Numbered from the stretch's first letter, positions 47,684 through 58,122 are shown. The stretch is DNA of 64,000 nucleotides from Undaria pinnatifida (GCA_012845835.1 JABAKD010000023.1:19826691-19890690), one strand, 5' to 3'. The notes: generated by a model from the sequence alone, not told the origin. Program-made: numbers and translations.

Positions 47684-47833
47684 ACCCGAGCACTAGTTCA
47701 GCGCACGAGTAAGGTCGACGCCACACAACCCCTCAGGGGCTCTGGCACGTGTTGGGGAAGCCTCAGGCCCGAGCACCACCCCGGCCGGGGAGCAGCCGAG
47801 GGCAGGAAATTATTTCATGTGTGTACTCGCTAG

Positions 47834-48087
47834 GAGTCTACGTCATCCCGTTAGTTGAGGAGGACCACAAACACAAGTACTGCATAACGGGCCCGGCGTG
47901 CCGCAAAAACAAGACGACGGTTCCCTGCAAAAAGGGCGACCGAAGCAACGCGAACACCCACCACAAGAGCAAACACAGGCTGCGCGGAGTGGCTGGCGCT
48001 GTGAAGGATGGAAAGCAAATACAAGCAAAAGGGAACATCCAGCAGATCTTCGAGGCGAACCAAGAACTCCCGTGCTGGAACGAACAG
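47834..48087 (+). CDS. Candidate exon with BED-like zinc finger
   Basis: An open plus frame starts after TACTCGCTAG (acceptor-like) and ends GAACAG followed by GTGTATGT (donor-like). It contains HKYCITGPACRKNKT, then VPCKKGDRSNANTHHKSKH. The SNxxxHHKSKH pattern after a Cys resembles the second half of BED fingers, DNA-binding modules of hAT transposases and related proteins. Cys spacing is wider than in textbook BED domains. It abuts the 5' end of LINE L, transcribed away from it. No partner exon could be joined in frame. Function beyond probable DNA binding is not claimed. Confidence 0.3.
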
Positions 48088-48508
48088 GTGTATGTATGTT
48101 AAATTGCAAACTTGTTCTCGAACACATACCAGACGGGTCTGGGCACGGGCGTACTAAAATATATAACATAACATAATACCGAAAGCTCGCCATCCATTTT
48201 CAAAACCCAGATAAGGGAGGGTATACCAAAACCAAGTGGAAAAAAAGTTTGAAAAATATCGCGTGTTGCAAATTCGTCGAGAAATCTCAGCCCACCGGTA
48301 TGTTTAGCAGACTTTGTAGGACTGCGATGTCGTTTTGCCTTTTGGTCGCGCTGACGTGGTCTGGTTAGTGAAGGGAAGAGAGGGAATTGGTATCTGGTCT
48401 CACGCGCTCGTTGGTTGTTCTTATTTCTTGCCCCCAACACTTACCTTCCAATCGCTGCTGCTCTGTGTTTGTGTATTTTTTTTTAGAGTTCGAGAGCTTA
48501 CTTCCTAC

Positions 48509-48659
48509 CAAGATGGTGATCGAGAACTTTTCGCCATTCAGCTTCTTCTCGTCTGGGTCGACGTGACAAGAGCTGGTGGGGCTGCTCATGTCCAGCACGA
48601 CACACTTTCCGCGCTTTCTTCTCGGCGAATCAAGTACCTCCTTGTGAAGATGAACGTCG
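48509..48659 (-). CDS. Candidate internal exon, unknown protein
   Basis: Minus-strand frame DVHLHKEVLDSPRRKRGKCV then VLDMSSPTSSCHVDPDEKKL and NGEKFSITIL. It follows TTTGTAG (acceptor-like) and ends before GTAGGAAG (donor-like). The residue mix looks protein-like, but the plus strand has an equally good T-run acceptor at 48486, so strand is uncertain. Confidence 0.2.
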
Positions 48660-48867
48660 CTACAAAGGTCAGTGGTTCATGGTTCAGTGGCGGCACTTTA
48701 GGTTTTGTTGTTGTATCGTACGTACGTACACATTTTTGGGGTCTCTTCTGTCCTCTCTCTTTTTTTCTCTTTGAAACCAGGTACATTTATATTGTCGTTT
48801 CTGAAATAACGATTATTGACAATTGTATTTATACATACGTAGCAATTGAAATACATCTCAAGTGTTA

Positions 48868-49944
48868 AAATGAGCAACCGAGCGGGCTTGGTGGAGTCCA
48901 GTTTAGCACGTTGATTTTATGATTGCCACATGTCGGCATATTTCATGTATTTCCCAAAAGTTTTCATTTCCCGTGTGCGTTCGGCCCACCTCTCGAATAT
49001 GCGAGGGTTTGTGTACGTGTCCAATGATATACATATTGAATCCGTTGATTTATTTTTACCCATCAAAATCTAGCGCACCCGGTCTTGTGTCCGTGCCGAT
49101 TCTGTTATTTCTCATCTTTCATCCTATTTATAGATATACAAGCTTTTATGTGGCCACAGAAGTAATATACTGTTCGTGTGTATACGTATAGTCTACACTC
49201 GTATGTACAACACACCTACAGTGTCAACTTTGTTAATAAACGTTTTCGGCGTATATCTTTCACGAAGAGATCCTGTTAATAGATCATAATAGTGGAAATC
49301 GCGCGAAAACAGCAGGGGGTGGGTGGCAACGAATGGGCAATAACACTATTTTGTAAAGCCGATAATGCGTTTCGCCATCCACTACTAATCATATATAATA
49401 TTAATATATACGGTAGTAGAGTAACAATACATACAAGAAAGGCATAATCATCGTTTTTATTTTTTCGGCGACTGCCGTCCTCGACGGTGGTTGTCGGTAA
49501 CATAAGGGAGGAGTTCAAGAAGGCCACGCTCGCCATCATCCACTACCGGCTGGACCTGTAGACTTGCAAGATCTCTGGTCGACATGGGCTTGAACGAGGC
49601 CTGAAGAAGGCTGGGGCCGGGGGGGGGCGGGGGCTATTATTGATATTAGCTCACAGCAGTAGCACCTGTTCGTGTTTAATTCGCCTCTAAGCGAATCTGC
49701 TGTTCTTGCTGCAGCTATATTACTACTGCTGTAAGTTATTATTCGCGTGTTTTTTTTCGGCAGTTTTGTTGGTGGGATTCGAAGCAACGTTTGCATTTGT
49801 TCTTGAAAGCTCATAAGAGTTAGAAGTCGGTGGGCTTCTTCGTAAAATAGTTGGAAACCGGAGGGCCTTTTCGTATACTTGAGAGTGTTCTATCAGATAA
49901 TATAATTGTAATTATTATAGTAGTCATGCTCAGAGGTATTTTTA
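48868..49944. other. AT-rich, no gene supported
   Basis: A short plus frame at 49490-49556 (VVVGNIREEFKKATLAIIHY, then RLDL and a stop) looks protein-like but has no acceptor I trust. A G-run lies at 49620-49628. Confidence 0.35.
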
Positions 49945-50604
49945 TTACATGACTGTAATTATTATATTAATAGTAAATAATGCTCGAAGTGATTGTATTC
50001 GATACCTGCAATCATGATAGTAGTTGGCTGTGATCGGCATTGACATAAAGTTTTCTTGCTTTATGTTCTCAGTTGAAAGGGTTTTTTGGCTTGCCATGCT
50101 ATACAGTTGTACCTGGTACTCAATCTGCAGTAGTTCTAGTTTTATTGCATAGTAATGTTTTGTAGTCAACAGTACGGTAATTTGTGAGAAAAACTTGTAA
50201 CCGCGGAAGTCTGTTTCTTGGGAAGTTGGAAAGGTTCTTGTTGTAAAAATTGCGGAGCACAGCACCAACACAAACGGGGTTTGTGAACGAAAGCACGAAC
50301 AACAAAAATGGGCTAGAATGAGACGTATATGTTGCCAGTATGTGTTATTTCCTATGAGTGCACCAGTGTATGCAGTATGCCAATCGCAGTAACTAGAAAT
50401 GCGTGGACAATGTTGTCCTTTTTTTACCAGCCAACTAGTTGTTTTTTCGCCCCTTTTGAGGCGGATATTTACCCGTAAATTACCCGTACCCGGGCTTCTG
50501 TGAGTGCTGTACAACCCTGCACGTACCTGGAACGTCTGTGAGTTATGTACGACATTCATACCCGCACTCCAACTTTCTATTTTCGTTCTGTCTGTAGAGT
50601 ACAC
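49945..50604 (-). other. Unassigned 219-aa open frame
   Basis: The longest open frame here not tied to a mobile element or an obvious repeat array. Its first 45 codons overlap minisatellite F, so if real it would start later. Composition is rich in Thr, Ile, Tyr and Leu with no domain I recognise. Confidence 0.15.
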
Positions 50605-51100
50605 TCTAAACCATACCCGGGGTATTTACGCCGGGTATTACCCTACAAAGAACTTCTGTAACGTCTGTAGGACACTTACACCCGTACCCGGAACTTCTCG
50701 AAGTTCTGTACGCCGGTGCCACACGGACCCGGGGTACGGGTACAGCATGTTTATACCTCCCCGGAACTTCTGGAAGTTATGTACGCTCGTGCCACGATAC
50801 CCGGAAGTTTTGGAAGTTTTGTAAGACTTTCATACCCGTACCCGGAACTTCTGGAAGTTCTGTAAGACTTTCATACCCGAACCCGGAACATGTGTGGGCT
50901 CTGTAAGGCCCATGCCACAATGCCCGGGGTAGGGGTACAGCATGTTTTGTACCCGCCCGGGTTTTCAGTGAGTTATGCATGCCTGTGCCACAATACTCGG
51001 AACTTCTGGAAGTTCTGCAACACTTCCATACTCGTACCCGAAAGTTCTGGAAGTTCTGTAAGACCCCCATACCCTTGCCCGGAATCCACAAACCCTACAG
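50461..51100 (-). repeat. Minisatellite-like element F, copy 3 (longest)
   Basis: At least seven GGAACTTCTGGAAGTTCTGT-type units separated by TACCCGTACCC and TAAGACTTTCA. The right edge CCCGGAATCCACAAACCCTACAG mirrors the left edge of copy 1; the left part (50620-50650) matches copy 2. Confidence 0.8.
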
Positions 51101-51133
51101 ACCTTAAGCGTGAAAATCTGTTCTTGTCTGCAG

Positions 51134-51297
51134 CTCGAGAAGCGGAGTGCGGGGGAGGTGCCCTCCCGGGGACGGTTTGCTCTCTCCCCATCGTGGTGGA
51201 GAACCGTAAAGAAGTGGAAACCACATCAGTACGTGTCCAGCACGAGTACTCGGACGATGAGGACCTGTTGTATATGGGCGACTGCAGCAAAATTTGA
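51134..51297 (+). CDS. Candidate terminal exon, unknown protein
   Basis: TTCTTGTCTGCAG (ending 51133) is a strong splice acceptor. The following frame reads AREAECGGGALPGTVCSLP, IVVENRKEVETTSVRVQHEY, SDDEDLLYMGDCSKI and stops (TGA 51295-51297). The first codon takes its first base from an upstream exon. The acidic SDDEDLLY tail looks genuine. The acceptor lies 33 bp after minisatellite F, so F would be intronic. No upstream exon was identified. Confidence 0.35.
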
Positions 51298-52239
51298 AAA
51301 ATTGCCGTGTGAGAACTAAATGGACGAAAGGTGGATTTTCAACCGACGCGGTAAAAAACAGTTGTTCCGTGCGCGGTCTTTCGATCGTGGTTGGTTGTTA
51401 TGTTTATTCCTTTGTTTCGTATGGGAATCAGCCATTTCAGAATACGTACTCTTCTTGTCTTGTTGAGCGAGATATTGAACTTCACGACGAGTGATCCACG
51501 CCAGGATCGGCAATCATCCCCCTTCACCACCGGCTTGTAGCAGAAAGTGCACGGAATGAGGAACTGTAGGGCTTCTATTGTCGCTGAGATAGAGAAGCCC
51601 CCTCTCATGGAGTATCAGCGCCTATATTCACTGCTGTTTGCTTTGTAGACAAGAAAATCACGCTGGGTTGTTTTTTGATCGTCGTCCGATTCAAAATCGT
51701 TCCCTCGAGAAGACGAATTTACTTCACCTAGCAAAGAGTGCCAACCAACCATCGGTTTGCTGTTGTACGTATACTGCTGTATGTAGCACAGTACACCACG
51801 TATGGGTATGCCACGCGTGCATGATGATGTTGGGTGCTGTTTCTTGTGCTGCTGGGCAAGTTTGTAGCGTTGTCTGTGCTATCTGCATGTTCACTGTGGT
51901 TGCCTACACGTGGCTGGGTGTGTGCTCGCGGGGAGGAGGGGCGGGGGCACAAATTCATGATCGGAAATACAATACGATAAGAACCATCGATGGAAGTCTT
52001 CAATACAAACGGTCCAAACATGTTCGTCCAGAATGACGATGCCGCCCACAACAGCAGCAAAAGACAGGTCATCGATTACAAATACGAAGCAGGCCACGAA
52101 AAAAAATCAACTAACCACATCAGTACGGCGCAGATGGATGTGCCACACACGCACGGTGTTACCTGCCGGTGGTGCTGCTGGGCGGCAGCTTCTTAACGTT
52201 ATTGTGCTCTTGCGTGTTGGCTGTGCTCATGGCTGTGTT
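51298..52239. other. No gene supported
   Basis: Contains a short H-like block near 51755-51800 (TTTGCTGTTGTACGTATACT, GCTGTATGTAGCACA). Chance frames overlap on both strands. Confidence 0.4.
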
Positions 52240-52535
52240 CATGAGAGGACAAAAAACAGACCGAATGTTAATGTTACCTCTGGGTCAGGTACGCGCGCAA
52301 ATGGTATAATACCATAAAAAAGAGTACCCTTTGTACGCGCGCACGATGCTGGACGTTGCGGAAACCAGGGGATTCGTCCTATCCGTGCCCAAGGCCAAAA
52401 AAGTTTTAAAAGGCTTGCCACGCGCGACACACTGCACGGACCGCGCCCAAACCTCCGGCAACGTGACCCCAACAGTCGAATTGTGCCCACCCCGCTTGAC
52501 ATTTGAGACAAAGGTGCGAGCACGAAGAGATGAAT
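52240..52535 (-). repeat. Dispersed repeat N, copy 1
   Basis: Read on the minus strand it matches 56690-56960: GTGCTYGCACCTTCATC-like start, GTGGGCACAATTCG, GTTTGGGCGCGRTCCGTGCA, GTGTGTCGCGCGTGGCAA, TTGGCCTTGGG. Similarity is high by eye. No domain. Confidence 0.7.
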
Positions 52536-52589
52536 CCGAAAAACAAAACAAAATGACAATTATACGTGAACAAACAGTGTATACAGAAG

Positions 52590-53800
52590 AAACGTACTGC
52601 ACGCCCAAGCGCTGGACGTGTCTCTATTAGGAGTAGGAACGGTGCCCCATCTCGAGAGGGGTGCGTGGCCAATAACAAACCGATTAAGGCAAGTACCCCC
52701 CCCCCCCCCCCCGCCGCTTTTGGCGTAGAAATCTCCAAGGACTGCTCTTGGGATACACACATACGACGTCGTAGCGAAAACGATAGGATGGGTGTGATCC
52801 TAACAGACGCACACCTTGACACCAGGAGCAAAAAATGCATTTTGATTTATGTGATTGTAACAAAGCTACAGTATGCAGGACAAGTATAGGAAGGGAACGT
52901 GAAATTCGAAAAAAAAAAATAAACAGCCCATATGACAGCAGCTAAAAAGATACTAGCTCATGTACGACGACCAATACAGTACTACGAGTGGAACTAGGAA
53001 TGCACCCACTTTAAACAAGTAGAGACGTCAGAAAGTTGAAATGGCAATATAAAGTAAGGAATATACCAAAAAAGAGGTTGCCGGCCATGGCTGATAGGGC
53101 TGTATGGGAGAAAACAACAAAAAAGCGAGCTGGAATAAAATAGGATAACGTAGTCGAGAAATAAGGAAGGGTTCAGGAAACCGAGAAGAGGTGCCGTCCA
53201 TAGAGAAGTTTGGCTAGTACAAGACAAGTAAAAAAAAGGATAGAAGAGAAAAAGCTAGCGAAATAAAGTGAATAAAGAAAAACACTTACTCGTAGGAGAT
53301 ATACGGGGGGTTAAGGGAACATATTGGAACGAAAACGAATTTCACGGGCCAATGAACTACGCGAAAAAGCTGAAACTGCGATTTCGCGTAGGGGACCTGG
53401 ACCTACCAGAATGAAGAAAGAGATATACCAGTAGTCGGGAGGAGGAGGACGTGGATGCACATATGTGCCCGTGTGGCACGACAATAGAGAGTATGACGCA
53501 GAATATTATAATGTGAAATATACAAGGAGATCCGGGATGTGTTAGTAGAGATGAGGAAATTAGACATACGTGACATGGAAGAGTTTGATAGACTAGAGAG
53601 TAGGGAGAAAACGATCGCTATCCTAGAAGATAGATGGTGGCCACAGACGGCAAAACAGGAAGAGGATAGGAAAGGCAAACCGCTTCTATGTAATATACGG
53701 AAAAAGCGCATTGAGAGCGAAAATATTGGAGGTATCTCTATAAGGAGTAGAAACGATGCTGTCTCGAAAGGGATGCATATTCAATGGTCAAATTACTAAG
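52590..53800 (+). mobile_element. LINE K, two truncated copies head to tail
   Basis: 52590-52688 is the 3' tip of one copy (VSIRSRNGAPSREGC). It is followed by a C-run (52691-52710) and a second copy from 52712 that matches 40330-41130 with its C-terminal tail at 53570-53790 (EEFDRLESREKTIAILEDR). Both end near ACTAAGGCAAG. Confidence 0.7.
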
Positions 53801-53817
53801 GCAAGCAACAAAAAAGA

Positions 53818-54424
53818 ACTCCCCGCCCCCCCCCCCGGAAAAAAAGACAACATATACAATAGTTGGCCGGTTGGCACCGACGATGTAAAACCTTTGTATG
53901 TATATTGGGGTTGGCGTTGGTTGGCAACGACGCTGTAAAACATGACAAATCATTGCGTGAGCTAGACAACCAGGGTACCGTTTTTTGTTTATTTTGGCGG
54001 TCACCATGATGGTTATCGAGTTAGATCTTTTTGTGCGGGGTGGAGAATCATAACTCCGCACAAGGGGAATGATCGCATCACGTAGTGTGAATATGGTACG
54101 GCAACCACGAGGCAGTTACATAGTAATAGCCATTGCTGTCTCTGGAGTGGCTACACAAAAACACAAAGTGACCTATTGGCGCTGTCATCCACAAGCAAAG
54201 TAGGCACAAGGTGCCGAAGTCCGTTTTACGAGCGGTTCTTAGAAGGATGCAGTTCATCCTTCATGCGACTCGCGGAACACCTCACGGCGCTTCGCGCTTG
54301 GTGCAATCAATGTCTGCCTGGTTGGTGAAAACCCGACGTGCTCCGTCCCGGCATAGTGGGGATGCGAGGGTCTATGGTTATACAACTACGGCCGTGCACG
54401 AACTGAGTACACCCTCCCCCGCCG
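53818..54424 (-). repeat. Family A repeat, copy 3
   Basis: Full unit in reverse, about 600 bp: C-run, then the unit tail (CCAATATACATAC read in reverse), GGTTATCGAGTTAGATC, TAACTCCGCACAA, GAACACCTCACGGCGCTTCG, and the GGCCGTGCAC head. It directly follows LINE K. Confidence 0.75.
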
Positions 54425-54910
54425 CGTGAGTTAGACAACCAGCGTACGTTTTTCTTCCTTCTTTTTCCTTTCGTAACCGTGATGGTTATCGAGTTAGATC
54501 ATATTGTGCGGGGTGGAGAACCATAACTCCGCACAACGGGAATGATCGCATCACATAGTGTGAATATGGTAAGGCATCAACTAGACAGTTACATAGTAAT
54601 ACCCATTGCTGTCTCTGGAGTGGCTACACCAGAAAACGAAGGGACCCATTGGCGCTGTCATCAACAAACAAGAAAGCAGGCACAAGGTGCCGACGCTCGT
54701 CGTACGAGCGGTTCTTGGGAGGATGCAGTTCACCCTTCATGCGATTCGCCGAACACCTCACGGCGCTTCGCGCTTGGTGCAAGCAATGTCTGCCTGTTTT
54801 GGCGAAAACCCGACGTACTCCGTCCCGGCATAATAGGGATGCGAGGGTTCATGGTCATTCGACTACGGCCATGCCTAAACTGAGTATCCCCCCCCCCCCC
54901 CCGGTATGGG
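54425..54910 (-). repeat. Family A repeat, copy 4, tandem with copy 3
   Basis: Same orientation, adjoining copy 3 at GTGAGTTAGACAACCAGCG, and ending in a C-run of 14 (54889-54902). This copy lacks the CCAATATACAT tail, so the junction falls inside the unit. Confidence 0.75.
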
Positions 54911-55297
54911 CTTTACCAGAAGTGCGGCGTGGAAAAAGTCTGTTCGCGCACCCCCGCCGTTTGCATTAATATCCGTCGGTGTCGAAACGCTTATCCGTGC
55001 ACTCCTCGTCTGTTTTGGATGAGCAGTGAGCATACACTGTAGTTGCTGCTGTTGCTGCTCTGCACACTATTGAACAGGCTATGCTGCTGCCGAGGCGACA
55101 CGTTTTCCTTGTATCACCCTCACCATGACCACTCCGGAGGAAAGTCTTGTATAGATGGCATCTTGACAACGTCATAGACCGGTGTAAGATTGAGATACGT
55201 ACATACAGCCAGACATATACCGGTACAAGATGAAGATGCTAGGAATCCCACATACTTCGAGCTAACCGCCTAGCGCATCTCGTTAGAAGTTGAGCGC

Positions 55298-55415
55298 TCA
55301 CTTAGCATGGATGGTGTCCTTGGCGTGCTCCTTAATCACGCCCCGCATATCTCGCAGCTCCGTCATCAGCTCGCCGATGGCAGCCACAACGTTTTGCCGA
55401 AGCTCTGGGCACAAC
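55298..55415 (-). CDS. Best copy of exon family X, candidate terminal exon
   Basis: The minus strand has CCCTCCCTCCGGTTATTCAG (acceptor, pyrimidine-rich) and then an open frame: LCPELRQNVVAAIGELMTEL, RDMRGVIKEHAKDTIHAK, TGA (55298-55300). The exon starts in phase with one base completing a split codon. The predicted end is helical, with leucines and charged residues alternating. Two relics occur at 245-331 and 498-531. I do not recognise the family. It may be the C-terminus of an element-encoded protein or of a duplicated host gene. All copies lie near family A repeats. Confidence 0.4.
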
Positions 55416-55897
55416 CTGAATAACCGGAGGGAGGGATTGATGAACACTGAATAATTAATCACGTCATATTTTCGGGGACACGATAGTGGTGAAGACTTTC
55501 AAGTCTCGGAGGGGCGGTGCTCAGTTCCGAGCCTTTGAATAACGCTCTTGTTAATTGGGTCGCACACGTACAACAGTAGGCGCACCCGCAATACAGTAGG
55601 TTATAACCTCCCAAAAAAACGTACGGTCCAGTTATTCATCATTCTCAGATCTGGCATCTGTCTGTCTATCGCCGAGCTGAAACGAACATTGCATGACGCA
55701 CACTGAACCGATAACCATGAGACCGGGGGCGCAAAAACGGGCAAGATAGGGAGGATATGTTCTTGCCGGTTTCACGTCAAGTCGTTGAGAGTTCGTACAG
55801 GGAGCTTGGATTTGAACGGATGCTGCATGGGGTCGAGGTGGCTATCAGTTATAAGGCAATTTCCACTGTTCACACAGACCGTCGTAGTAACACGATG
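55416..55897. other. No gene seen
   Basis: Upstream of the X exon on the minus strand. I could not find a convincing preceding exon. The DNA at 54911-55297 on the other side is also featureless. Confidence 0.35.
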
Positions 55898-56083
55898 AGG
55901 GTAACCAATACCTGGTACATTCTTCAAGTATGGGGGGGGTAATCAAGTAATCATTGATATATTTTTGGGGTTCGAGATGACTGCCACAACAGGGTAACCA
56001 ATACCTGGTACATTCTTCAAGTATGGGGGGGGTAATCAAGTAATCATTGATTTTTTTTTGGGGTTCGAGATGACTGCCACAAC
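55898..56083 (+). repeat. Two 93-bp tandem units, 91 of 93 identical
   Basis: 55898-55990 and 55991-56083 begin AGGGTAACCAATACCTGG, carry a G-run of eight and end ACTGCCACAAC. The only differences are two bases in a T-run. Confidence 0.95.
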
Positions 56084-56149
56084 GTTAAGTGGAAGTGCTG
56101 GACACGACTTTAGATATGGAGGAATGAAAACATCGGAGGCGGAAGGGGA

Positions 56150-56685
56150 ATGAGAGCGGGGGGGATACTAAGTTTGTGCATGGCCGTAGTCATATGACCA
56201 CAGACCCTCGCATCCCTATTATGCCGGGACGGAGCACGTCGGGTTTTCCCAAAAACAGGCAGATATTGCTTGCACCAAGCGCGAAGCGCCGTGAGGTGTT
56301 CGGCGAGACGCATGAAGGGTGAACTGCATCCTTCCGAGAACCGCTCAAAATACGGACTTCGGCACCTTGTGCCTACTTTCTTGCTTATGGATGACAGCGC
56401 CAATGAGTTACTTTGTTTTCTGGTGTGGCCACTCCAGAGACAGCAATGGGTATTACTATGTAACCGGCTCGTGGGTGCCTTACCATATTCACTCTACGTG
56501 ATGCGATTATTCCCCTTGTACGGAGTTAAGGTTCTCCACCCTGTACAACATCATCTACTTGATACCCATCATGGCGACCGCAAAAACAAACAAACAAACG
56601 GAATCCTGGTTGTCTAGCTCACACAATGATTTGTCATGTTTTACAGCGTCGCTGCCAACCAACGCCAACCTCAATATATATATGT
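56150..56685 (+). repeat. Family A repeat, copy 5
   Basis: Complete plus-strand unit from a G-run at 56158-56164 through TTTGTGCATGGCCGTAGT, GCACCAAGCGCGAAGCGC, GATGACAGCGCCAATG, CTCCAGAGACAGCAATGGG and GTTGTCTAGCTCAC to CCAACCTCAATATATATATG. Frames here (up to 115 aa) have no domain. Confidence 0.75.
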
Positions 56686-56689
56686 ACAC

Positions 56690-57120
56690 GTATACTTGTC
56701 AATGTTGCCTCTGTTTTCGGACATATCTCTGCGTGCTTGCACCTTCATCCGAAGAGTCAAAGAGTGTGGGCACAATTCGGAACTTGGGGTAACATTGCTC
56801 GAAGTTTGGGCGCGATCCGTGCAGTGTGTCGCGCGTGGCAAACATTTTCAAATGTTTTGGCCTTGGGTATATTTAAGGCAAATCCTCGGGTTCCGAATCC
56901 CCTATCCCGGTGCACGTACGTAAGATTTGGAGAGACTGTTTTTCCCGCGCGTAATTTTTCAGTTTTTTTGCGAACATCGCAGATGACAGACAGCAGACAA
57001 CACGCAAAGAGCGCAACGATACAACCCTGCCGCACAGCAGCAGCAGTACATCCCGGTGATAACAATTTGGCGTTTAAAAATATTATTACCGCGTGTGCTG
57101 TTGTAGAGGGGTGTAGTATC
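56690..57120 (+). repeat. Repeat N copy 2 followed by M fragment
   Basis: N (56690-56960) pairs with 52240-52535. At 56983-57060 GCAGATGACAGACAGCAGAC and CCTGCCGCACAGCAGCAGCAG match family M at 62.3 and 62.6 kb. The 165-aa frame across it is not supported as a gene. Confidence 0.6.
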
Positions 57121-57139
57121 TAACGTATCCCCGGTGATA

Positions 57140-57480
57140 GGAACCATGCAAGGTAGCCCCGCAGCTAGGAGGTGTGGTAAGGAGGGGGTGCGATATTGAG
57201 GGGGTGTGCTAACGTTATCAACGATTGCCCAGGAGTGTGGACGCCGGCCAGATTACAGGGGGTGTGCTAACGAGGTGGTGTGCTACCGAGGGTGTGTGCT
57301 AAAGTTGTCAACGATTGCTAGGGAGAGTGAAAAGACCGCGGCAAGGTTGTAGGGGGTGTGACGGAGGTTTTTCCCATTATTACGCAATGCCGGTCATGGC
57401 AAGGCGCACGTTTGAAACTCGGGGATAACAGCAAAAATCTCCGCCTTGCTGCGACACCAGAAAACGGTTACCGGTAATGC
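57140..57480 (+). repeat. AGGGGGTGTGCTAACG short repeats
   Basis: Four to five imperfect copies of GGGGGTGTGCTAACG, two with a following TTATCAACGATTGC. No gene. Confidence 0.6.
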
Positions 57481-58122
57481 GAACATACCGGTATTCAATG
57501 ATGATACTCCCAACAAGTGCACGTCAAAGGCCTTGTCTCACTGCCAAATCGCCTGCTGGCATATTTTGATATAAACCCTTCCTTTCTAGCCCGAACACAG
57601 CACAACAATATATCGTACCGTTACCACCGCATCGCGCGCTGGTTGATTGTCAACGCAACGGTATTGCCGCTGAAAACATCAAATCAAATGAGAGAAAACA
57701 CAAACGAGCCGAACCAAAACGGCAAAACGAAGAGGGAACAAAGGAGGAAAGGGGGGACGCAAAATACTAATATTATCGATACTCCTTGTCGGCACCACAG
57801 GTACCGGTAGCGGCATCACCCGAGGACCTTTCAAATCTACCGGTACTCATTCTCAACCCCTGCAGAAAAGTACCGATATCGTATGTCACCTACGGAAATA
57901 TATTCGCATCACAAGCTAGTTTCACAAATAAATTGTGTTGCTGATGCTCCACCACACCAAATATACCGGTAATACCCGTACCACCGGTAACGCGTACTAG
58001 GTTCCGTGCACCATGTCAATACAGATCGCGACCGTTCACCCAATCACGCCTCACAGCCACAAACACCGGGTATAAAAAACACGTAAAAACAAACTCATAC
58101 GCAACAATAATGTAAGGGCAAG
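57481..58122. other. TACCGGTA-rich flank, no gene seen
   Basis: Downstream flank of the transposase pseudogene, with scattered ACCGGTA palindromes like those inside its insertion. Confidence 0.4.

Larger units (their letters stand above)
43735..47815 (-). mobile_element. LINE L, near full length
   Basis: Minus-strand non-LTR retrotransposon with an N-terminal basic region, an APE-type endonuclease and a reverse transcriptase in what was one frame. It is broken by two frameshifts in the endonuclease (near 46980 and 46868) and one in-frame TAG (46184-46186) between endonuclease and RT. The 3' UTR is about 110 bp and followed by the polypyrimidine tail. The 5' limit near 47815 is set only by the loss of recognisable sequence. 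The small number of lesions suggests a young copy. Confidence 0.85.

Noticed and set aside
51316-51608. Minus-strand 65-89 aa frames near 51.3-51.6 kb as genes
   Set aside because: Overlapping frames in two phases, no domain and no splice context.
54211-54969. Frames of 72-113 aa within family A
   Set aside because: Several phases are open at once and the copies do not conserve one protein frame.
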